From Chitinophaga sedimenti (GTDB taxonomy: Bacteria; Bacteroidota; Bacteroidia; Chitinophagales; Chitinophagaceae), in assembly GCF_023156195.1 (NCBI RefSeq), contig NZ_JAKUKA010000001.1, positions 4,402,001 through 4,466,000 on the forward strand: a stretch of 64,000 nt of DNA. The letters run 5' to 3'. Shown one piece after another: positions 29,107 through 39,916 of the stretch (position 1 is the first letter of the stretch; every line of letters starts with the position of its first letter). Under the pieces are notes generated by a model that had not been told where the DNA came from, searched no databases, and saw only the letters and a program-made list of their open reading frames with translations. Both the position numbers and the translations under genes were made by a program.

Positions 29107-29683
29107 TTAACGGAATTTAAAATCAAACATGGTGCGCCAGTGGTCGGTGCTGCCCGAATTAGCGTACTCCTGGTAGGTAATCGACCTGTCCGTGCCTTCA
29201 CACGGCGCCCAGGGATCGCGGAGAAACAGGTAGTTGCTGCTGCCGATGGTAGCATAACCATAAATCACCAGCACGTGCCCCACACCGCCTGTTTTAGGCC
29301 CGTAAGCGTAGGCCAGCGGTTGTTTGCGGCAGTAAATATATTTGGTCAGACTATCCCAGGGTAAAGGCGTGGTTGATTCCCTGAAGTTAAAGCCGCTTTC
29401 GGAGAACATCGTCCAGCCGGGCATGTTGCAGGCGGCGTTTTTCGGGCAATTGCCGCTACAGCAATCCGTTCTGCCGAAACGTTGATTGGCCAGGTCGCAC
29501 TGTTGTACGCCATGTCCGAAAAGTGGTGATCATTTGTGTAGTGGCGGCCCAACACCAGTTATTGGTTTGCTGCGAGATCAGCGGTACGGCCTGGGATCCA
29601 ACATTGGCCGGCTTGCAACACGCGGCCAAATAAAGGCAGCTCCCGAGTAGCAGGGAAATCTGCCAATGAAATTGTTTTTTCAT
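29107..29683 (-). CDS. Papain-like cysteine protease lipoprotein, AvrRpt2/C70-like (one frameshift)
   Basis: A protein of about 192 residues. The lipobox LYLAAC (Cys about 22) predicts a lipid anchor. The catalytic triad is visible: Cys about 44 in QQTNNWCWAATTQMI, His in GGVGHVLVIYGY and Asp in LFLRDPWAPCEG. These are the marks of the AvrRpt2 (C70) group in clan CA. Six extra cysteines between them (DCCSGNCPKNAACNMPGW) suggest disulphides in an exported enzyme. The frame breaks near 29520 in the T4 run (coding sense), where T5 gives ITTFFGHGVQQCD. A partner lipoprotein follows. Confidence 0.78.
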
Positions 29684-29802
29684 TGAGGTTTGCTTTTTGA
29701 GGTTACAGATAAATAATAAACGTGGTTATGCGACTCGACGACTATCATAAAGATAAGTCCTTATTTAATACTGCGAGCAAAGTGCGTTGTCACGCAGAAA
29801 TT

Positions 29803-29834
29803 TAAAAAGCCCGGGCATTACACCTGCGGGCTTT
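29803..29834 (-). terminator. Intrinsic terminator after icmF
   Basis: AAGCCCG and CGGGCTT form the stem, with T5 on the minus strand. It starts 19 bases beyond the icmF stop codon. Confidence 0.8.
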
Positions 29835-29852
29835 CTAACTCGATAGTAAAAA

Positions 29853-32800
29853 TTACATATTCCTCCGGTACTTTCCGCCCACTTCATACAGCGCATGCGT
29901 GATCTGTCCCAGCGTACAATACTTCACGGTTTCCATCAACTCCGCGAACAAGTTCTCGTTACGGATCGCCGCTTCCTGCAAGCGTTTTAGCATCATCGCG
30001 CTCTTGTCTGCATGACGTGCTTTGAACGCATCGCCCGCATGGATCTGGAACTCTTTTTCCTCCGTGGTCGAACGGATCACTTCCGCCGGAATAATGGTCG
30101 GCGAACCGTTTTTATTCAGGAAAGTATTTACGCCGATGATCGGGTATTCGCCGGTGTGTTTCAGCGATTCGTAGTACAGACTTTCTTCCCGGATCTTGTT
30201 GCGCTGGTACATGCGTTCCATGGAGCCCAGCACGCCGCCACGTTCAGTGATACGGTTAAACTCCAGCATCACGGCCTCTTCCACCAGGTCGGTCAGTTCT
30301 TCGAGGAAGAAGCTGCCCTGGTTCGGGTTCTCGTTTTTAGCAGTACCCAGCTCGCGATTGATGATCAGCTGGATCGCCATCGCGCGGCGTACGCTTTCTT
30401 CCGTGGGCGTAGTAATAGCCTCGTCGTAAGCGTTCGTGTGCAGCGAGTTGCAGTTATCATAAATCGCGTACAGCGCCTGCAACGTGGTGCGGATATCATT
30501 AAAGTCAATTTCCTGTGTGCAGGCTGCGGCCGGAAGTCTGAATGTGGTACTTCAGCTTCTGCGAACGATCGTTGCCTTTGTATTTATACTTGATGGCTTT
30601 TGCCCAGATCCTGCGCGCCACACGGCCGATCACCGCATATTCCGGGTCCATGCCGTTGCTGAAAAAGAACGACAGATTCGGTGCAAAGTCATCGATATTC
30701 ATACCGCGGCTCAGGTAATATTCCACGTATGTAAAGCCGTTCGCGAGGGTAAACGCCAGTTGTGTGATGGGATTGGCGCCGGCTTCCGCGATGTGGTAGC
30801 CTGAAATACTCACCGAGTAAAAGTTTCTTACTTTCTGGTGGATGAAAAATTCCTGCACATCGCCCATCAGCTTCAAGGCAAACTCCGTGGAAAAGATGCA
30901 GGTATTCTGCGCCTGGTCTTCTTTCAGAATATCTGCCTGCACCGTACCGCGCACGGTGCTGAGCGCATGCGCTTTTATCCTTTCGTACACTTCCGGTTCC
31001 AGCACATCACTGCCCGAAACACCCAGCAGCGCAAGGCCTAAACCATTGTTGCCGTGCGGCAGGTCGCCATTATACACCGGCAACGGATGGTCTTTAAATT
31101 TATGTTCAAGGATGCCGCGCACCTTTTCCTGCAATCCTTCTTTTTCGATGTACTGCTCGCATTGCTGGTCAATAGCGGCATTCATGAAAAAGGCGAGCAG
31201 TATCGGGGCGGGACCGTTAATCGTCATGGATACCGAGGTTTTCGGATCGCAGAGATCGAAGCCGCTGTACAGCTTCTTGGCATCATCTACCGTTGCGATG
31301 CTCACGCCGGAGTTGCCGATCTTGCCGTAAATATCCGGGCGCTCTGCGGGGTCCTCGCCGTACAGGGTAACGCTGTCAAATGCAGTAGACAACCGTTTCG
31401 CCGGTTGCTCCACCGATACGTAGTGAAAACGTTTATTTGTACGCTCCGGGCCACCTTCGCCCGCAAACATACGCGTAGGGTCTTCGCCTTCGCGTTTAAG
31501 CGGAAACACACCTGCTGCGTAAGGGAATTCGCCGGGCAGGTTTTCGGTGAGCTGCCAGCGTAAAATATCTCCCCAATCAGAAAACTTAGGCAAACTCAAT
31601 TTCGGTATGCGCGACTGCGACAGGCTGGTAGTGAACAACGGCAGCTTGATCACCTTATCCCTTACCTGGAAGGCGTAATGATCGGCCGTATACTTTTGCA
31701 CGAGTTCATCCCAACCGGTAATCAGTTTTTACATTCAGGATTCAATTGTTCCTGCAGATGTGCGTTCACGGCTTTCAATGCTTCGTTATCCTGCATTTCC
31801 GGCAGGGCCAGCACGCCTTCCGTTTTATACCACTGGCTTGCGATGGCGCATTGTTCTTTCACCCACTTGCCGTAATCTTCGATCGTACTTACAATTTCGG
31901 CGAGATAACGCACCCGAGAAGGGGGAATGATCGCATCTTCCAGGTTGCCGCTCCCCGTGCCTTCTTTGTGGGCATCGGAGAAACGGAGGCCACATTTATC
32001 TTCCACCACTTTCATCAAAATGTCGAACAGGCGGTTGCAACCGGCGTTATTGAATTTTGAGGCAATGGTGCCTACAACGGGCAGTTCATCGTCTTTCGCG
32101 TTCCACAGGCTGTGGTTGCGTTTATATTGTTTGCGCACGTCGTGAAGGGCATCCAGCGCGCCGGCTTTATCAAATTTGTTGATGGTAATCACATCGGCAT
32201 AATCCAGCATGTTGATTTTCTCGAGCTGCGATGCGGCGCCGTATTCAGGCGTCATTACGTACAACGACAAATCACAATAGTCAACGATCGCGGTATCGCT
32301 CTGCCCGATGCCCGATGTTTCCAGGATAATAAAATCGAAGCCCGCCAGTTTGCAGATGTCGATCGCCTCCTGTATATGTTCGCTGATCGCCTTATCGCTT
32401 TCGCGGGTGGCCAGTGAGCGCATATAAGCACGCGGATGATGAATGCTGTTCATGCGGATACGGTCGCCCAGCAAAGCGCCGCCGGTTTTTTTCTTCGATG
32501 GATCAACAGAAATAACCGCGATGGTTTTATCATCGTAATGATATAAGAAGCGCCGCACCAGTTCATCGGTCACACTACTTTTACCGGCGCCGCCGGTGCC
32601 GGTAATACCCAATACCGCTACCGGGTGCGCATTTTCCGCTTCCTCTTCCTCTACACCCGCAGCTGCCAGTTTTTGCTGTAATTGCGGAATACGCTGGCCA
32701 TGTTCAGCCTGCGTAATAGCCCGCGCGATCAGCGGCGCATCAGCCGTTTCAATGTTGCGGTTTATGGCAGGCAACAAAAAGTCGCACTGTTTGATCAGGT

Positions 32801-33200
32801 CCTCGATCATGCCTTCCAGCCCCATCTGCCGTCCATCGTCCGGTGAATAAATGCGGGAAATGCCATAGGCATGCATTTCTTCAATTTCCGTTGGCAGAAT
32901 GGTACCGCCGCCGCCACCGAATATCTTAATATGTCCGCAGCCTTTCTGCTGCAGCAAATCATACATGTATTTAAAAAACTCCACGTGTCCGCCCTGGTAA
33001 GAAGTGACCGCAATCCCCTGCGCATCTTCCTGGATGGCACAGTCCACGATTTCCGCTGCGGAGCGGTTATGCCCGAGGTGAATTACCTCCGCGCCCTTCG
33101 ACTGCATAATGCGCCGCATGATGTTAATCGCCGCATCGTGCCCGTCGAAAAGAGAGGCCGCTGTTACAATACGAACTTTATTGATTGGTGTATATGACAT
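29853..33200 (-). CDS. icmF: Fused isobutyryl-CoA mutase, IcmF (two frameshifts)
   Basis: About 1115 residues with three parts. The B12-binding domain comes first (SLFDGHDAAINIMRRI with the lower-ligand His about 21, then SYQGGHV and FGGGGGTI). Next is a G-protein chaperone domain (P-loop GITGTGGAGKSS at about 199-210, NKFDKAG). Last is the (beta/alpha)8 mutase domain with the SVSISGYHIAEAGANP and TSGRSLHTQEIDFNDI blocks. It interconverts isobutyryl- and butyryl-CoA, or related acyl-CoA pairs, using adenosylcobalamin. Breaks lie in the A5 run near 31726-31730 (A6 restores it) and in the CACA region near 30520. No other propionate genes are adjacent. Confidence 0.95.
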
Positions 33201-33352
33201 AATAACGTGTTTCGCAACATTGCAAGTTACGAAAATAAGCTCCTGTGCGGGTATAAATGCAATTAAGGCGCAGATTTAGAATAGATTGAAGTCACCGGAA
33301 GCATTGTTGGACAAATCAAAAAATTTCACGGTAACCGCTGAACAGGCACAAA

Positions 33353-33388
33353 CAAAAATCCCCTGCGTTGACAAAAACGCAGGGGATC
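33353..33388 (-). terminator. Intrinsic terminator (minus strand)
   Basis: ATCCCCTGCGTT and AACGCAGGGGAT form a perfect 12-bp stem, followed on the minus strand by T5. It lies about 430 bases after the NrtR-like gene, which suggests that something transcribed lies in between. Confidence 0.82.
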
Positions 33389-33538
33389 ATACAAATAGAA
33401 AGCAGTAATGAAAATTAGTGAAACTCAAATTTCACAACGTGGAACTTACAATAACTTAAAAGAAATAAAGTGGAATTTATAAAAGTAATGTGCTGATATA
33501 AAAAGCTTGTTTTTATATGCTATATGTTAACGTACCTT

Positions 33539-33658
33539 CTAGCAATTTAAATTCTGGTTACTTGATTTGCCGCTACTACTACTGTCTTCTGCTGGTCGAA
33601 AATATCCGCCGTATTTGTGTGTGCGTATATTTAACACAATCTTAATTCTTTTTTCCAT
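33539..33658 (-). CDS. Candidate small basic protein (39 residues)
   Basis: The frame runs from ATG 33658 to TAG 33539 and starts MEKRIKIVLNIRTHKYGGYF. A serine-rich tail ends in NLNC. It stands in the AT-rich gap between the NrtR-like gene and the terminator at 33353-33388. No promoter consensus or family is recognised. The independent terminator downstream is the only support. Confidence 0.27.
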   Translation of the reverse strand: MEKRIKIVLNIRTHKYGGYFRPAEDSSSSGKSSNQNLNC

Positions 33659-33816
33659 ACCGTCAAACTTTTTTCAATAATTACTGAAAATTCTATAAAA
33701 ATCATCTCAACTGATACTTTCATAGCACCCGGTATATTTCAGAATTCTCAATACAGTAAAGCGTTTTAAAGGAAAAAAGGCAATGATGCATCTTTATCAT
33801 AAATGTTAAAAAAACA

Positions 33817-34542
33817 TTAGGACAAAAAAGGCATTTTGGGTGATTTTTCGTTCAACCAGACTAAACGGAAGGCCCTTTTTAGGGTGTTTTGATTACACTT
33901 ATTAAAAACCGAGGGTCTTTTTGTCCTTTGATCGTACTTCCCGGCATCGAACCGATAGAGGCGGGCGGGTCGGTGTGGAACGCTGTCTTCTTCTTCGTTT
34001 AAGTCGATAAGGATATCCATGTTGAAGAACTTCTTCCGGAAGTTGCGGCGGTCGAGTTTTACGTCCAAAATGGTTTCGTAAAGGTGCTGCAATGTGCGCA
34101 GGGAGAACTTATCGGGCAGCAGGTCCATACCAATGGGACGGTCGATCACCTTGTGCTGCAGGCGCCGGTAACAGGCATCCAGAATGTCTTTATGATAAGG
34201 CAATAACGGCGGCAGGCGCTTCAGCGGAAACCACCTGAGCGGATTGTCGAATGGGGCGTGCGCGGCGTTGACGAGACTGTAATAAGCTACAGATACGAGG
34301 CTGCCTACCGGCGAACGGTGCATGGTACCAAAGGCGTGCACCTGCTCCAGGTCCAGGCCGCTCAATCCTTCATGTGGACTTAACACCCGCCAGGCAGCCG
34401 CTTCCAGCGTTTCTGCGGGCATTACCGTGTCGCCGGGCAACATCCAGCAACCCTGGTGCTCTGGCTCCAATGATGGTAACAATAATACTTTCAGCGTTTC
34501 ATCCTCCCAACCAAAAATCACGCAGTCAACGGAAACCGCCAT
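33817..34542 (-). CDS. NrtR-like transcription factor with degenerate Nudix domain
   Basis: An intact protein of 241 residues. An N-terminal Nudix-like domain (MAVSVDCVIFGWEDETLKVLLL, then GCWMLPGDTVMP) is followed by a winged helix (LPDKFSLRTLQHLYETIL, then DRRNFRKKFFNMDILIDL, RPARLYRFD). In the Nudix box, where REUXEEXGU is expected, the sequence is WRVLSPHEGL, lacking the catalytic glutamates. This predicts a sensor that binds a sugar or nucleotide effector but does not hydrolyse it, as in NrtR/AraR regulators of sugar or NAD metabolism. Its targets are not evident. The last 40 residues are unusually basic. Confidence 0.85.
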   Translation of the reverse strand: MAVSVDCVIFGWEDETLKVLLLPSLEPEHQGCWMLPGDTVMPAETLEAAAWRVLSPHEGLSGLDLEQVHAFGTMHRSPVGSLVSVAYYSLVNAAHAPFDNPLRWFPLKRLPPLLPYHKDILDACYRRLQHKVIDRPIGMDLLPDKFSLRTLQHLYETILDVKLDRRNFRKKFFNMDILIDLNEEEDSVPHRPARLYRFDAGKYDQRTKRPSVFNKCNQNTLKRAFRLVWLNEKSPKMPFLS

Positions 34543-34661
34543 TTTAAAGTGCTCTCGTAGCTCCCCTTTGGGGGATTTTCTGCGGTGTATGTGTTCATAA
34601 TCGTGGAATGTTCAACGGATAATCTCCATCCGGGGCAATAACAATAACAAACAAAAGGTAA

Positions 34662-36332
34662 TTAATTTTTCACAGACAAAAGGGGGACATTTTTACACTT
34701 ATTCGTTTGTCCCAAATACTTTTTCCCGGCCACAAATGTGCTTAATACACGCACTTTCAATATGTCCATCACCGGCACCCGCATCAGGTCGTGGTCTAAT
34801 ATGATAAAGTCGGCCCGCTTGCCGTTTTCCAGGCTGCCTTTCTCCGACTCTTCAAACGCAGCCTTCGCCGCCCATACGGTCATGCCCCGCAATGCCTGCT
34901 CGCGCGAAAGGGCGTTTTCCGGCTGAAAGCCGCCCCGGGATAATTATTCGCATCCACACGTCCCACGGCGGCTAAAAAGGTCTTCAAGGGGCTGATATCT
35001 TCCACCGGGAAATCTGTGCCCAGCGGCAGCCAGCCATTTTGCTCCAGTAGTTGTTGATAGGCATAAGCTGTTTTCACCCGTACAGATCCCAGCCTGTCGC
35101 CTGCCCAATACATATCGGATGTGGCATGCGTGGGTTGCACCGAAGGCACCACACTGCAATTGCCGAACATGCCGAAGTCGGCACTGTCTACCACTTGCGC
35201 GTGTTCTATACGCCAGCGTTTATCGTTTTTGCCTTTCAGTACCTGCGCATAAATGCGGAGTATTTCGCGGTTGGCAGAATCGCCAATGGCATGGGTGCAC
35301 ATCTGTATTTTGGTGTTGGCCATCTCGGCGGCCTTCTCCGCGAAGTAGTCTTTATCTTTCAAGAGAAATCCCTTCCAGCCCGCTTTATCGGCATAGTCGT
35401 GCAACAGGCAGGCGCCACGGGAACCGAGCGCACCATCCGCATAATACTTCATACCGCCGATGTTGATGCGATCGGTTTTGTACACGCCCCGCTTTTTCAG
35501 CCAGCTCCAGTTGTGATCGTTATCACTGAGCATGACGTATACGGGAAGAAACAGTTTAGCGGCACGTTGCAGGCTGTCGAGCAGCAGGGCTTCACGCAAT
35601 TCCAGGCCGCAATCGGATACGCCGGTAAGTCCCGCTGCGAAGCAGTTCTGTTCGGCCTGCCGCCAGCTTTTTCGTATTGTTCAATCGTCGGCGTCGGAAT
35701 TTTTGCCCATACCAGGTCAACCGCATTATCCACGAGTATTCCCGTTAGTTTGCCTGCTTTGGTTTCGATGATGCCGCCCTGCAACGTTTGTCCCGCTTTT
35801 ACATCCGCTGCGTCCAGCGCTGCCTGGTTCGCAATCGCGGCATGCCCGTCAATGCGCGAAAGTATTACCGGCGTGTTGGGAAAGGCGCTGTCCAGCTTCG
35901 CTTTATCGGGAAAGTTTTTGACGGCCCAGTCGTTCTGGTCCCAGCCACGGCCCGTTATCCGGGAGTTTGGGTTGGCGGCGGCGAACGCGATCACTTTGTT
36001 CACCACCTCCTGCCAGCTGCCGGTACCTTGCAGCTGTACCTGCTGCAGGCTCAGCGCGTAACCGGTAAAGTGCGAATGCGCATCGATAAAGCCCGGGTAC
36101 ACGAACTTTCCGCCGGCATCTTTTGTTTCAAAGGCGTCGTAATGCTTTATCAGGTCGGCACTTTTGCCCACCGCCACGATGTGCCCATCGTTGACAGCCG
36201 GGCTTCGGCCACCGCAAATGAATCGTTAACGGTGTAAACGACAGCGTTGTGCAGCAGCAGATCTACTTTGGGTTTGGATTGGCAGGCGGCGAATATCAGG
36301 CAGCATAACAGCGGGCAGAGGCGTTGCGTCAT
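34662..36332 (-). CDS. YtcJ-like metal-dependent amidohydrolase, lipoprotein (three frameshifts)
   Basis: A protein of about 557 residues, exported by a lipobox signal (CCLIFAAC, Cys about 17). Amidohydrolase-superfamily marks are present: VYPGFIDAHSHFTGYAL with the HxH metal pair, ITGRGWDQNDW, CTHAIGDSANREILRIYA, RIEHAQVV and GTDFPVEDISPLKTF. The closing strand is KRADFIILDHDL. YtcJ-type enzymes hydrolyse amides or cyclic ureides; the substrate is unknown. Breaks at about 36198, 35660 and 34930 are each repaired by one base, usually in a G or C run. It is an independent gene, divergent from ligA. Confidence 0.87.
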
Positions 36333-36391
36333 AACATAATTTTAGGGCGATAACTAATGTAAAGTTTAAATTTACGCCACAGATCTCATCT

Positions 36392-38503
36392 ATGTACACG
36401 AAAGAAACGGAAATAAATTTAGTGCAGCAGGCAAAAGAGCTGCTTAGCCTGTTACCCGAAGAGGGACTGATCAACAAGAGCGCCACGGACACCGTGGAGG
36501 AACTACGCCGCGTGATCCGCTATAACGACTACCGCTACTACATCCAGGACGATCCCGTGTTGTCCGACTTTGAATACGACCAGCTGTTCGCCTGGTTGAA
36601 AAAGCTTGAAAGGACTTACCCGGAGCTGGTAACGGCCGACTCACCCACTGCCCGCGTGGCACAGGGATTGTCGAAAAACTTCCCAACGGTACAGCACCTG
36701 GTTCCGATGCTGAGCCTCGAGAACTCGTACAATGAAGACGATCTCACCGATTGGGACCGTAAAACCCGCGAGCTGACCGGCCTCTCTGAGATCGAGTATT
36801 GCATCGAGCCGAAGTTCGACGGGGCGAGTATTTCACTGATTTACGAAAACGACCTGCTCACGCGTGGCGCTACCCGCGGCGATGGCGTAGCGGGCGACGA
36901 TATTACCACCAACATCCGCCAGATCCGTACGATCCCCTTGTCGGCGCCGTTTTCGAGCTACGGCATCCAGCAGATAGAGATCAGGGGCGAGGTGCTCATC
37001 AACAAAAACACCTTTAAGAAATTCAACGACCAGCGCATTGCCGAAAACCTGCCGCCACTGGCCAATCCGCGCAACGCGGCCTCGGGCTCGCTGCGCATGG
37101 TAGATCCGAACGAAGTGGCCAAACGCGGGCTGGAAGCGTTTCTGTATCACATGAGTTACCATGTGATGTTGGACGGTCAAACCGAACCCGAAATTCTGCA
37201 AACGCATAGCGGAACGCTGGACCTGCTGTACACGCTCGGTTTCCGCAGTCCGGCGAAAGAGAAGATCGTGGTCAAAGGCGTGAAAGCAGTAATCGATTAC
37301 GTGCATGAATTTGAAGCGCGCCGTGACGAACTGCCGTATGAGATCGACGGCATGGTGATCAAAGTAAATAATTATGAGTTGCAGGATAAGATGGGGATGA
37401 CCACCCACCACCCCCGCTGGGCCATGGCGTTTAAGTTCAAAGCCAGGCAGGCGACCAGCAAACTGCGCAACGTAGAGTTCCAGGTGGGGCGCACCGGCAG
37501 CATTACTCCGGTGGCCAAAATCGATCCCGTTCCCATCGGTGGGGTGATGGTAGGTTCCATGTCGCTCTTTAACGAAGATGTAATCCGCGAAAAGGATTTA
37601 AAAATAGGGGACACTGTTCTTGTAGAGCGCGCCGGCGATGTGATCCCTTACATCGTGAAGTCCATGGCCGATTTGCGCAATGGCTCCGAAAAGGATATCA
37701 TCTTCCCGAAAACCTGCCCCGTTTGTTCACACGAACTGTATAAGCCCGAAGGTGAAAGCGTTTGGCGCTGCAACAACATCAACTGCGAAGCACAGGTGGT
37801 GGAGCGCATCATTCACTTCGTGAGCAAAGATGCCATGGACATCCGCAGCTTCGGCGAAAGCAACGTGCGTAAATTCTACGGCCTCGGCATCCTTAAAGAT
37901 GTGCCGGGGGTATATGAAATGGACTTCTCCCAGATTGAGCAGATGGAAGGCTTCGGCGCAAAATCCATCACCAATCTTAAAACCGCGATAGAAAACTCTA
38001 AAACACAACCGCTCCACCGCTTAATATTCGGGCTGGGCATTCGTTACGTCGGCGAAACCACTGCTAAAACACTGGCCCATGCGGTAAAAGATCTTATCGA
38101 CCTGAAAGATTATACCGAAGAACAGCTGCTGGCGCTGGAAGATATCGGACCCAAAGTAGCGGGCTCTATCCGCCAGTTTTTCAGCGATGAGGGCAACGTG
38201 CAGATGTTAGAGAAACTGCGCAGTCTCGGGGTAAACCTGCAAAATACGCAGGGCAGCCTGTCTGCCGAAGGCACCCTAAGCGGACAAACCTTCCTGTTCA
38301 CCGGCACCCTCGCTAAACTGAAACGCAGCGATGCTGAAGCCATGGTGGAACAGCACGGTGGTAAATTATTGAGCGGCGTAAGCAGCAAACTTAATTACCT
38401 CGTAGTAGGCGAAGATGCCGGCAGCAAACTGGAGAAAGCGAAAAAGATCACCTCCATCAAAATATTAACGGAAGACGAGTTCATTAAACTGGTAGAAAGC
38501 TGA
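36392..38503 (+). CDS. ligA: NAD-dependent DNA ligase
   Basis: An intact protein of 703 residues. It seals nicks in replication and repair with NAD as cofactor. The adenylation lysine lies in IEPKFDGASISL (Lys about 141). The NAD-binding Ia domain is before it, the OB-fold near residue 330 and the Cys4 zinc site in CPVCSHELYKP-WRCNNINC. Helix-hairpin-helix segments (LALEDIGPKVAGSIRQFF) and a C-terminal BRCT domain (LSGQTFLFTGTLAKLKRSDA) follow. The stop codon overlaps the tadA start by one base. Confidence 0.98.
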   Translation: MYTKETEINLVQQAKELLSLLPEEGLINKSATDTVEELRRVIRYNDYRYYIQDDPVLSDFEYDQLFAWLKKLERTYPELVTADSPTARVAQGLSKNFPTVQHLVPMLSLENSYNEDDLTDWDRKTRELTGLSEIEYCIEPKFDGASISLIYENDLLTRGATRGDGVAGDDITTNIRQIRTIPLSAPFSSYGIQQIEIRGEVLINKNTFKKFNDQRIAENLPPLANPRNAASGSLRMVDPNEVAKRGLEAFLYHMSYHVMLDGQTEPEILQTHSGTLDLLYTLGFRSPAKEKIVVKGVKAVIDYVHEFEARRDELPYEIDGMVIKVNNYELQDKMGMTTHHPRWAMAFKFKARQATSKLRNVEFQVGRTGSITPVAKIDPVPIGGVMVGSMSLFNEDVIREKDLKIGDTVLVERAGDVIPYIVKSMADLRNGSEKDIIFPKTCPVCSHELYKPEGESVWRCNNINCEAQVVERIIHFVSKDAMDIRSFGESNVRKFYGLGILKDVPGVYEMDFSQIEQMEGFGAKSITNLKTAIENSKTQPLHRLIFGLGIRYVGETTAKTLAHAVKDLIDLKDYTEEQLLALEDIGPKVAGSIRQFFSDEGNVQMLEKLRSLGVNLQNTQGSLSAEGTLSGQTFLFTGTLAKLKRSDAEAMVEQHGGKLLSGVSSKLNYLVVGEDAGSKLEKAKKITSIKILTEDEFIKLVES

Positions 38504-38946
38504 TGCAACTGAGCGACGAACATTATATGCAGCAGGCGCTGAAAGAAGCGCGCCTGGCGGGCGAAGATGGCGAAGTGCCCATTGGCGCCGTAGTAGTCAT
38601 GAACGGGCAGATCATCGGGCGCGGGCACAACCAGGTAGAGCGTTTGAACGATTGTACCGCGCATGCGGAAATGATCGCCATCACAGCTGCGTTCAATACC
38701 CTTGGCAGTAAATACCTGATGGAAGCCACCATTTATGTAACGCTGGAACCCTGCGTGATGTGCTCCGGCGCATTATACTGGAGCAAAATCGGCCGCGTGG
38801 TGTATGGTGCGCAGGACGATAAAAATGGCTACCGGCGGGTAACGGGAGACAAATCGCCCTTTCATCCCAAAACAAAAATTGAATACGGGTTGATGGCAGA
38901 CGATTGCTTAAAACTGGTGAAGGATTTCTTCGCGGCCAAAAGATAA
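38503..38946 (+). CDS. tadA: tRNA-specific adenosine deaminase
   Basis: An intact protein of 147 residues. It deaminates A34 of tRNA-Arg to inosine. The zinc site is seen as CTAHAEMIAI and EPCVMCSGALYWSKI, with the catalytic Glu in HAE. Its ATG shares one base with the ligA stop, so the two are coupled. Size and motifs are normal. Confidence 0.95.
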   Translation: MQLSDEHYMQQALKEARLAGEDGEVPIGAVVVMNGQIIGRGHNQVERLNDCTAHAEMIAITAAFNTLGSKYLMEATIYVTLEPCVMCSGALYWSKIGRVVYGAQDDKNGYRRVTGDKSPFHPKTKIEYGLMADDCLKLVKDFFAAKR

Positions 38947-38949
38947 AAC

Positions 38950-38979
38950 AAAAAGGACCGGCGCTTGCCGGTCCTTTTT
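38950..38979. terminator. Bidirectional terminator between tadA and the SPFH gene
   Basis: AAAAAGGACCGGC and GCCGGTCCTTTTT form a perfect 13-bp stem with a 4-base loop. A/T tracts on both sides serve both converging genes. Confidence 0.9.
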
Positions 38980-38981
38980 GT

Positions 38982-39916
38982 TTATGCCATTTGTTTGTTT
39001 TCCATCAACTTATTCAGACTCATTAACTGCTTCATCGTTTTGTCCATGCCTTCGGACGAACCATCGAGGAAGATCACGTTGCCTTTGGAGTTTTCCGAGA
39101 AGTGTTTAATGGCTTCGGTCCACATAGAAAAGAGGATCACCGACGTGTCGAGGTTGGCCTGCTGCATTTCTTTCGCCGCCATAGACATACCTTTGGCCAC
39201 TTCTTCGCGGAACAGTGCTACACCCTGCCCCCGCAGCTGCGCCGCCTGCCTTTCTGCTTCCGCGGCGATTTTGATCGCGTTACCATCTGCTTCGGCCGCC
39301 TTGGTTTTAGTGATAAGCAGCGCCTGGCCTTCGTTTTCGGCCGCGGCTTTCAGGTTGTTAGAGGCCACCACCTGCGCCATGGAGCGGATGATCGCATCAT
39401 CAAAAGTAATATCGTTCATCTGGAGGTCCTGCAGGTGAAAGCCCCACTCTTCCAGTATCTGGTCGATCTGTTCCTTTACGTGCTCGGTAATATCGCGGCG
39501 CAGGCCCGGGACTTCGCTCTGCCTTTTAGTGGCCACAAAACCACGGATAGACCCTTCGATGGTACGCACCAGGGCCTGCATGAAACTGCGCTCGTCCATG
39601 AACTTGAAGGCCACGTTTTTAATCGTTTGTTCCTCCTGGTTCAGTACAGAATACAGCAACATGGCTTTAAAATACACGTTCGCCTGGTCCACGGTAATGG
39701 CCGGAACTCCAGTTCAACGGAGCGGTTCTGGATCGAGATGCGCTTAAATACCTTTTCGATGAGGGGAATCTTAAAATTCAACCCGGGGAACAGGATGCGG
39801 TTATACTTACCAAAAATGGTCGTAACGCCAATGGTTCCCTGCTGCACCGTTACGAAGCAGGTAAACAAGATGAGCACAACCAGGGCGATAATGACAGGTA
39901 ACAGGATATTATCCAT
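38982..39916 (-). CDS. SPFH (band 7) domain membrane protein (one frameshift)
   Basis: About 312 residues. One N-terminal membrane helix (ILLPVIIALVVLILFTCFV) is followed by the SPFH domain (GTIGVTTIFGKYNRILFPGL). A long charged coiled coil with alanine- and glutamate-rich repeats follows (AAEAERQAAQLRGQGVA). Such proteins organise membrane microdomains or regulate proteases. The break at about 39707 (CGGCC should be CGGGCC) separates VELEF from AITVDQANVYF. Its stop abuts the terminator shared with tadA. Confidence 0.88.

Larger units (their letters stand above)
33201..33816. other. Intergenic region upstream of icmF
   Basis: About 616 bases, strongly AT-rich between 33.4 and 33.8 kb. It holds a terminator at 33353-33388 and a possible 39-codon frame at 33539-33658. 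I looked for the conserved core of a cobalamin riboswitch upstream of icmF and did not find it. Confidence 0.5.

Noticed and set aside
33201..33352. Cobalamin riboswitch upstream of icmF
   Set aside because: No B12-box-like core or long paired elements could be recognised in this stretch.
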